From contig NZ_LR590470.1 in NCBI RefSeq assembly GCF_901472535.1, positions 3,162,001 through 3,226,000 on the forward strand: 64,000 bases of DNA, read 5' to 3'. A program made the translations under genes and the position numbers. This document shows, in pieces, positions 58,236 to 64,000 of the stretch; positions within the stretch are counted from its first letter, which is position 1; every line of letters begins with the position of its first letter. Source of the DNA: Sphingobacterium daejeonense (GTDB lineage: Bacteria > Bacteroidota > Bacteroidia > Sphingobacteriales > Sphingobacteriaceae). Below the pieces are notes generated by a model. That model was not told the DNA's origin and ran no database searches. It saw only the letters and a program-made list of their open reading frames with translations.

Positions 58236-59056
58236 AATGAGAAATTTGATGAAGATTTTACCAACTATACTAATAATCATAATTGAGCAGCGTTTCATGT
58301 AGCAGTCAGAATTACCAGGATGATGATGCCTTGATTTTTTTGAAACAAATTTGATTTTGTAGATCCAATTTATAGAAAATTCTAAGCCTTTTGCTCCCCT
58401 CTTCAATTTAGATAAAGAGAATTTGGACAAATCTATTTCAGAATTTCAAAATAAGTAACAGTTCAGAAGCAATTAAAGCGAAACTGGTACAATTCATTAA
58501 ATGAAACTTTTAGCAAGGAAGAGTTATCTAAAATGAAGGATTTGGATGCAGATGATATTGTTGATCTTGATAAGGAAAAATTCAAATCTTTTGAGAAGAA
58601 AATCGAAAAGCTATTCGACGATCAATATATTGAAGGAAACAGACTACTATCTGGAATCGAGATTACAGGAATCCCAAACCAGTCGCGTCCATTTGAGTTT
58701 TTCACTGTAAACAAACCTAATGGTCTTTATATAGCATCAGCATTTGACAGCTATCTTCCCCAAAACGTTCAGATTAGCCAAGAACCTTGATTAAAGGTTC
58801 TGACTTTTTATCATCTAGAACTTCTGAAAGCGAAAGCCAACAAATTTTCATTGAATTAGACCCTAAGGATCAAAATACAATAATTAAGCATTTCTCAAAT
58901 CTTCAAAAAGAGCCATTAGCATTAATAATAAACAAAAGAATAATAAACATTATCTCTGATACACCTAAAATAAACAACAATATATTAGTTATTTATAGTC
59001 CTTGGAGCAAAGATAAACTTCAAATGTTTTCAGATTCAATTAACAAAAAACACTAG
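58236..59056 (+). pseudogene. Exported hypothetical protein, multiply frameshifted, head of ankyrin operon
   Basis: Reads MRNLMKILPTILIIIIEQRF at 58236, then shifts repeatedly. Readable pieces: SKPFAPLFNLDKENLDKSIS around 58390, KRNWYNSLNETFSKEELSKM to VQISQEP (58470-58790), then LIKGSDFLSSRTSESESQQI to SINKKH (58787-59056). About 270 residues would result from repairing four or more indels. It ends 17 bases before the ankyrin genes, so it heads that operon. No family recognised. Confidence 0.45.
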
Positions 59057-59073
59057 ATTAAAACCGAAGAATT

Positions 59074-60267
59074 ATGTTCGAAAAAACCCCATTGATACAA
59101 GCTATTGACAAAGGCGATATGACAACTGCTATTGAATTATATCAACAAGGAGAAAAAATTCCTCATAGCCAACATTCTTATGATTACAACCAACTTTATG
59201 ACACATTGCTTAGGAATAAGGGATATGAACTTATCAATTTGATGTCAGAAAATGGAGAAATTGAAAAAGATATCTATATGTTAGATAAAATTGATGGATC
59301 TATCTATTCATCCATCATAAAAAAAAGAAATCCGGATGGGGATTTCGTGGCATTTTTACAAGATTTCATAAGTTCAAGCGATAACATAAATGATGAGGTA
59401 TCGGGAGAAACTTTGTTATCTTACGCTATCCAATCCAAGGTTGATTCGTCGATTATCAAAGCAATGGTTGATGCCGGTTGCAGAGTAGATTTCAAGGATA
59501 ATTCAGAAAACAATCTTATAAATATTTCCATTAAGAAACATGATTTAAATGGCGATGAGTTAATCAGTTATGTTGAAATTCTTTCAAATGAAGGGATTGA
59601 TATTAATGAACCAAATAAAATCGGTCAAACTGCTCTCCACATAGCGATGGAAAGCAATAAGTCAAATATTCTGGACTTATTGCTTCAGAAGGGAGCTGAT
59701 CCAAATCAACAGGATCATGAAGGCAATTCGGCCTTTTTTATAGCAGTGGCCCATAAAGGAAATATTGACCTTTATAAGAAATTAGCAGAGTATGATTCCA
59801 TGGATTTCGAACAAACAAATAAACGTGGTGAAAAGGCACTTCATCATATTTTGAAAAACACAAGTGGGTTTTCTCATAGTGTGGATTTGATCCTTCAAAT
59901 GATTGAGGATGGAGTTGATCTAAAGAGCACCTGTATGCACTATGACAATGCATATTCAGGTTGGTATTGGATTGCTCAACAGAATGCTGAGTCTTTCCAA
60001 AAGATTTTCAATAGCGCAGGACCGGACATCAACGAGCAGGACGATCTAGGTAATACTCTGCTTCATTTGGTTGTTGTAAAAGACTCCAACCATGATCAAA
60101 ATGTTGCTAAAGAAACCTACAAAAAGGTCAAGTTTCTGTTGGACAACGGTGCATCTGCAAGTATGTTGAACAACCAGGAAAAAACAGCGATGATGCTTGC
60201 TTCTGAAGACAACTTAAAGGGGAAAACTGTCGAATTATTATTGATTGCAGAACAAAAAGAAAGATAG
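59074..60267 (+). CDS. Ankyrin-repeat protein
   Basis: 397 residues, intact. N-terminal part helical with imperfect repeats, then canonical ankyrin units such as IGQTALHIAMESNKSNILDL, LLQKGADPNQQDHEGNSAFF, LGNTLLHLVVVKD. No signal peptide. Ankyrin arrays bind other proteins; a partner is not visible here. It is 5 bases from the next ankyrin gene, so the two are a pair. Confidence 0.85.
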   Translation: MFEKTPLIQAIDKGDMTTAIELYQQGEKIPHSQHSYDYNQLYDTLLRNKGYELINLMSENGEIEKDIYMLDKIDGSIYSSIIKKRNPDGDFVAFLQDFISSSDNINDEVSGETLLSYAIQSKVDSSIIKAMVDAGCRVDFKDNSENNLINISIKKHDLNGDELISYVEILSNEGIDINEPNKIGQTALHIAMESNKSNILDLLLQKGADPNQQDHEGNSAFFIAVAHKGNIDLYKKLAEYDSMDFEQTNKRGEKALHHILKNTSGFSHSVDLILQMIEDGVDLKSTCMHYDNAYSGWYWIAQQNAESFQKIFNSAGPDINEQDDLGNTLLHLVVVKDSNHDQNVAKETYKKVKFLLDNGASASMLNNQEKTAMMLASEDNLKGKTVELLLIAEQKER

Positions 60268-60272
60268 AAACT

Positions 60273-61616
60273 ATGTCCATTTCATTTATCATAGCCTGCG
60301 AAGGCGGAAAGAGAAAAATTGCTGAATTATTGTTGACCAATAAAGAAGTTGATGTAACCTATACAGATGAAAAAGGTCGAACTGCCCTTCATTATGCTGC
60401 CCATCGAGGTTATTTAGATTTGGTAAAAATTCTGATTGCAGAAGGTGCTGATTTAGATTATGAAGATCATCAGGGTGAAACTCCTCTATTTTTCGCCTGC
60501 CTACAAAAACAAAAACAAACAGCATTATACCTAATTGAAGAAGGCGCCAAAGTAAATATTAACGACCTCAAAGGCAACAGCTTATTGCATTTAACAGCAT
60601 CTACAGGTCAGTCTGACGTTCTTGAAGTATTGATAGAAAAAGGTTTGGATGTAAATTCTGACAATAACAATGCTGAACAGCCACTATTTCTGGCTGTATT
60701 GAACAGGAGGTTGGAAGCTGCAAAAGCCTTAATTGAGTCAGGAGCGAATCCGGACAGTACCAATAAAGTGCAGATTTCACCTCTGCTGCTCGCTGTTAGA
60801 AACCGACAATTACCAATGGTTGATTTATTAATTGATAGCGGAGCTAATGTAAACCATGTAAATGAATCTGGTGAATCTGCTTTATTGGTTGCATGTTACG
60901 AAGGTAACAAAGCAATGGTGAAGAAATTACTTGACAATGGTGCCGACGTAAGTATAACTAATTCTATTGGTGTCTCACCTATTTGGTATGCCTGTGCACA
61001 TAATCAGAAAGAAATTGTGACCTTATTGCTTGATAATGGCTTAGATGTGAACCATAGTAGACCTATTACAGGCAATGACCAAGCGATATATGGTTATTTG
61101 GATTTTGTGGAAACAAGCAATAACCTATCTATTGATGCTCAATTCAACTTTAGGGTGCAGGATTCCCAAGGCGGTGAAAGCCTTTTACATCATGCTGTTA
61201 AAAACGGTCATTTGAGCATGGTGAAATTACTAATCGAGCGTGGTGCCAATATCAATATCCAGGATGAATCAGGCAATTCGGCATTACATTATGCTGCAGC
61301 AAATGGCAAGAAAGATGTGATAAAATACCTTCTTGAAAACAATGCAGATCCGCAACTAGTGAATGTGAAGGAGCAAAAGGCTATTGATTATTCGAATATA
61401 AAGGGGCTAAACGAAATAACCGCCCTTTTGATAGAGTTCTGTTCGCCAAAGGCCAAGAACGATGCTCCTACGGCTTTAAATATCCAGAAATCGGAAACTA
61501 TGGTCGCCCCTATCGACAAGAAAAAAGCGTTGATGGACCTGAAAGAGCTTTTAGATGCAGGCATTCTTACACAAGAGGAATTCAATGAAGAAAAAAGCAA
61601 GATCTTAGCTGGTTAA
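60273..61616 (+). CDS. Ankyrin-repeat protein with C-terminal SHOCT domain
   Basis: 447 residues, intact. About ten ankyrin units (EKGRTALHYAAHRGYLDLVK, ILIAEGADLDYEDHQGETPL and so on), one of them interrupted by an insert (GLDVNHSRPITGNDQAIYGY). The C-terminus is a SHOCT domain: KKALMDLKELLDAGILTQEE, then FNEEKSKILAG. SHOCT usually links to oligomeric or membrane proteins. Second of the ankyrin pair. Confidence 0.88.
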   Translation: MSISFIIACEGGKRKIAELLLTNKEVDVTYTDEKGRTALHYAAHRGYLDLVKILIAEGADLDYEDHQGETPLFFACLQKQKQTALYLIEEGAKVNINDLKGNSLLHLTASTGQSDVLEVLIEKGLDVNSDNNNAEQPLFLAVLNRRLEAAKALIESGANPDSTNKVQISPLLLAVRNRQLPMVDLLIDSGANVNHVNESGESALLVACYEGNKAMVKKLLDNGADVSITNSIGVSPIWYACAHNQKEIVTLLLDNGLDVNHSRPITGNDQAIYGYLDFVETSNNLSIDAQFNFRVQDSQGGESLLHHAVKNGHLSMVKLLIERGANINIQDESGNSALHYAAANGKKDVIKYLLENNADPQLVNVKEQKAIDYSNIKGLNEITALLIEFCSPKAKNDAPTALNIQKSETMVAPIDKKKALMDLKELLDAGILTQEEFNEEKSKILAG

Positions 61617-61683
61617 AAATCCCAAATTGTTCGATAATTTACTATCTTTTTTTGCGTTAAATACCTAGATATAAAACCAAATT

Positions 61684-62070
61684 ATGATGGGAAATATTGC
61701 GCTAGGACTTTTAATTTTAAGAATTTTCATTGGAGGAAGAGCAATTTATGGGGTAATTGACAATGTAATCAATTGGGAAAATATGCAAGAATTCGCGGGT
61801 TTCCTCGGAGCTCACAAATTCCCTTATCCCATTGTTTCTGCAATATTATCTGTTGCTGTTCAATTATTCTGTGGCTTTTTCCTGTTAGTAGGATGGCAAA
61901 CCAAATGGGCAGCAATGATTATGTTTATCAATTTCTTGATTGCCATATTTATGGTTCACTTACCAAATGGTGACAGTATTGAGGCTACCACACCAGCATT
62001 AGCAATGTTATTTATTTCAGCTACTTTATTTTTCACTGGATCTGGAAAATATTCCATCGATAAGGATTAA
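61684..62070 (+). CDS. DoxX-family membrane protein
   Basis: 128 residues, four membrane helices: about 6-25, 47-68, 72-93 and 101-117. DoxX pattern: LRIFIGGRAIYG, GFFLLVGWQTKWAAM. Members are linked to quinone or redox processes in the membrane, but the exact role is unknown. Confidence 0.8.
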   Translation: MMGNIALGLLILRIFIGGRAIYGVIDNVINWENMQEFAGFLGAHKFPYPIVSAILSVAVQLFCGFFLLVGWQTKWAAMIMFINFLIAIFMVHLPNGDSIEATTPALAMLFISATLFFTGSGKYSIDKD

Positions 62071-62176
62071 GGCAAAATTCTTTGTTTAATGTATTAATTA
62101 TATAAATCGACTAAACTATGTTTAGCAAATAAGTGCGGTCATGGCTAAATTTGAATGTATCAAAAATTAATTAAAT

Positions 62177-62686
62177 ATGAATACAATAAACTTCAAGTAC
62201 AGTGAGAAGAAAAGAGGCTCGATGGCCATGAAATTTTTACTAATTGGAATTGCAGGAATTGCAGCAACCTATTATATCTGGTTTTTAGCGGACAGGGAAT
62301 TCCTGATGGGCAAAGTAGCAAGTATTTTTCTTGCTTTGCTTGGTATTGGTTCTTTTATCTACATGAAGTTTACTGGAAACAAGAGTGGGGTTACAGCATT
62401 AAGTATTGGCCCAGAAGGAATTAAAGGTGACACAACTCCTATTTCGAAAGCAGGAGGGTTAATTGAATGGACTGACATTACAAATGTTCACTTTTTGGGA
62501 AATCAATTGGATATTGAAGTTCATAATCCACAAAAATTCGCTGATAGAATGTCTAATTTCTTCGTCAGAGACACTTACCTTAAAAGCATGAAAGGAGTAA
62601 TACGCATTTCACTATCAGAAATAGAATACACGGAGAAGGAATTAGCTGATGCTTTGAGTAAATATGCTCAAAATATCAATTCTTAA
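62177..62686 (+). CDS. STM3941-like membrane protein
   Basis: 169 residues; two N-terminal membrane helices (about residues 19-37 and 46-63) then a PH-like beta domain (GVTALSIGPEGIKGDTTPIS, IEWTDITNVHFLGNQLDIEV). Similar to the STM3941 family of small membrane proteins. No known function. Confidence 0.6.
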   Translation: MNTINFKYSEKKRGSMAMKFLLIGIAGIAATYYIWFLADREFLMGKVASIFLALLGIGSFIYMKFTGNKSGVTALSIGPEGIKGDTTPISKAGGLIEWTDITNVHFLGNQLDIEVHNPQKFADRMSNFFVRDTYLKSMKGVIRISLSEIEYTEKELADALSKYAQNINS

Positions 62687-62779
62687 CCAAAATCAATACC
62701 CATTTACAGGTAATTTTAACAATAAATAGCAGGGTTGTTTCAAAAAAGTTAGATTTGTTAATACAACAAATATCCTAAT

Positions 62780-63436
62780 ATGAAAAAACAACTATTAATC
62801 CCTACATTACTTATCGGATGTTCATTATTTTTTGCCTGTGGAAGTTCTACGAAAAATACTGATGAATCTGAAGCAGAAGAGCCTGGTGTTGTTGAAAACA
62901 TTAGCAATGTTGGAGAGGCTGTAAAAGGGCTTTCGGGTCTAGAAAAAGCCATGAAGGACGTGGAGGCACAAACCAACGCCCTTAAGGCCAAAACTCCAGT
63001 AAGCAATGATGACTTAAAGAATGTCTTACCAGAGACATTAGATGGCTTAAAAAGAATGTCAATTCGTGTAGGCGAGAATTCTTCTTTGGGAATTTCTTCA
63101 GCAAATGCTACCTATGAAAATGAAGATGGTTCTAAAACCCTAGATATTTCCATAATGGATGGTGCAGGCGAAGCAGCAAGCGCATTGACAGGTCTTGCAT
63201 TTTACGGTTACAATACAGATTCTGAAGAAATTACGGAAAACACCAAAGAAAGAACAACAGATTTCAAAGGTCAGCGTGCAAAGTTGACTGAAGAAAAATA
63301 TGATGATGAAATCACTTCTAAAATTGAATGGATCCATAAAAAGAGATATTTAATGAGTATGGAAGGCAAAGGTTATACAATTGATCAGGTGGGAGATCTG
63401 ATGGATAAAATTGGGACTGGAAATCTACCGGAGTAA
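62780..63436 (+). CDS. Hypothetical lipoprotein
   Basis: 218 residues. Signal peptide with lipobox FFAC (MKKQLLIPTLLIGCSLFFAC), then GSSTKNTDESEAEEPG, a flexible acidic linker. The mature domain is rich in short acidic helices and strands (LPETLDGLKRMSIRVGENSS). No family recognised. A bidirectional terminator follows. Confidence 0.65.
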   Translation: MKKQLLIPTLLIGCSLFFACGSSTKNTDESEAEEPGVVENISNVGEAVKGLSGLEKAMKDVEAQTNALKAKTPVSNDDLKNVLPETLDGLKRMSIRVGENSSLGISSANATYENEDGSKTLDISIMDGAGEAASALTGLAFYGYNTDSEEITENTKERTTDFKGQRAKLTEEKYDDEITSKIEWIHKKRYLMSMEGKGYTIDQVGDLMDKIGTGNLPE

Positions 63437-63452
63437 TTTATCTAATTAAAAA

Positions 63453-63486
63453 AACAGGTTGGTGAATACACCAACCTGTTTTTTTA
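63453..63486. terminator. Bidirectional terminator
   Basis: Perfect 12-bp stem AACAGGTTGGTG / CACCAACCTGTT with AATA loop, A-run before and T-run after. Separates the convergent lipoprotein and GH92 genes. Confidence 0.8.
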
Positions 63487-63509
63487 ATAGATCTAATATA
63501 ATTTTAAAA

Positions 63510-64000
63510 TTATCCTTTCCTTTTCTTGCTTGACATCACAAACTGTAATTCTCCTCCTTTAGAAATATCATCATGAGAAATCTTATATCCTAAAAGCTCT
63601 TTACCATTCCACAGCACTTTACTAACATAAACATTTTTTTCAGATTGATTTTTGGCTATAACCTTTAGGGTTTTACCATTTTCTAATTGAATTTCAGCTG
63701 ATTTTACCAATGGACTTCCTAGCCAGTACATAGTTTCACCAGGTGCAACGGGATAAAATCCTAGCGAACTAAACAGATACCATGCTGACATCTGTCCACA
63801 ATCATCGTTCCCCCCTAGTCCTGCTGGTCCATTATGATATTGGTTTCGAATGATCTGACGGACTCTTTCTTGAGCTTTCCAAGGACTATTAGTCATATTG
63901 TAAAGGTAGGCAACATGATGGGAAGGTTCATTACCATGCACATAGTTACCAATAATACCTTCACGGGTTATATCTTCAGTTTTTTCAAAGTATTTGTCAG
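63510..64000 (-). CDS. GH92 alpha-mannosidase, C-terminal part, runs off the right edge
   Basis: The frame is open to the window end (164 codons shown). GH92 signatures: NYVHGNEPSHHVAYLYN, GLGGNDDCGQMSAWYLFSSL and GFYPVAPGETMYWLGSPLV. Exo-acting alpha-1,2-type mannosidases of Bacteroidota trim mannan or N-glycans in the periplasm. The N-terminal two thirds lie outside. Confidence 0.92.
   Translation of the reverse strand, partial: DKYFEKTEDITREGIIGNYVHGNEPSHHVAYLYNMTNSPWKAQERVRQIIRNQYHNGPAGLGGNDDCGQMSAWYLFSSLGFYPVAPGETMYWLGSPLVKSAEIQLENGKTLKVIAKNQSEKNVYVSKVLWNGKELLGYKISHDDISKGGELQFVMSSKKRKG

Noticed and set aside
58164..58430. Minus-strand 88-residue ORF before the ankyrin operon
   Set aside because: It is antisense to the pieces of the exported protein, whose plus-strand frames have continuous, sensible sequence.
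1..64000. tRNA, rRNA or CRISPR array
   Set aside because: No tRNA-like arms, rRNA segments or regularly spaced identical repeats were seen on either strand; the only arrays are the TGTAATT cluster and the minisatellite.

Overview
The window looks like a chromosomal segment of a Bacteroidota bacterium, most likely a Sphingobacteriaceae member (Sphingobacterium or Pedobacter type). The reasons are an AT-rich genome, a SusC/SusD pair, a GH92 mannosidase, DUF4468-like and Spy/CpxP-like (DUF4890-type) periplasmic proteins, weak Shine-Dalgarno sites and low-GC accessory genes. About two thirds of it (roughly 1-43 kb) is a temperate tailed-phage genome. The rest is host chromosome.

Prophage layout. 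The left edge holds the C-terminal half of a tyrosine integrase (+ strand), followed by a Mrr-like nuclease. From about 1.9 to 31.1 kb the late genes all run on the minus strand. In transcription order they are: small proteins (30.2-31.1 kb), S49-type prohead protease, HK97-like capsid, structural protein, winged-helix/glycosyltransferase-like fusion, M15 endolysin, DNA-packaging genes, portal, connector genes, tape measure, tail-tip proteins, two membrane/coiled-coil proteins and a sialidase-like tail fibre. Cargo genes are inserted between these: an ApeA-like HEPN protein, a DUF6602-like nuclease, a lipoprotein and the Mrr-like enzyme. From 31.8 to 36 kb lies a very AT-rich accessory zone with a GIY-YIG gene, a minisatellite with gene remnants and a two-gene AAA-ATPase/PD-(D/E)xK module. 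From 36 to 42.3 kb is the early operon (ASCH protein, about 1000-residue primase-helicase, LuxR-type regulator), which is clearly GC-richer between about 37.7 and 42.3 kb. A divergent CI-like repressor with a palindromic operator region marks the lysogeny switch at 42.3-42.8 kb.

Host part. From about 44.7 kb there is a SusD/SusC pair, a Spy/CpxP-like protein, sbcC and sbcD (DNA double-strand-break nuclease), a SelW-like protein, a small cytochrome c, an esterase, a PAP2 phosphatase, an ankyrin-repeat operon, a DoxX protein, a lipoprotein and the end of a GH92 alpha-mannosidase. The stretch between 42.8 and 44.7 kb is transitional and holds two genes with in-frame stops.

A dominant feature is about thirty single-base interruptions, mostly length changes in short homopolymers. 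They split otherwise well-conserved genes in both prophage and host (portal, terminase, primase-helicase, tape measure, susC, sbcD with four breaks, and others). Because they hit unrelated genes and leave flanking protein sequence intact, I read most of them as sequencing/assembly indels rather than biological decay, but they cluster and this needs checking. Below, interrupted genes are given as one reconstructed span with the break positions stated. No tRNA, rRNA or CRISPR array was seen.
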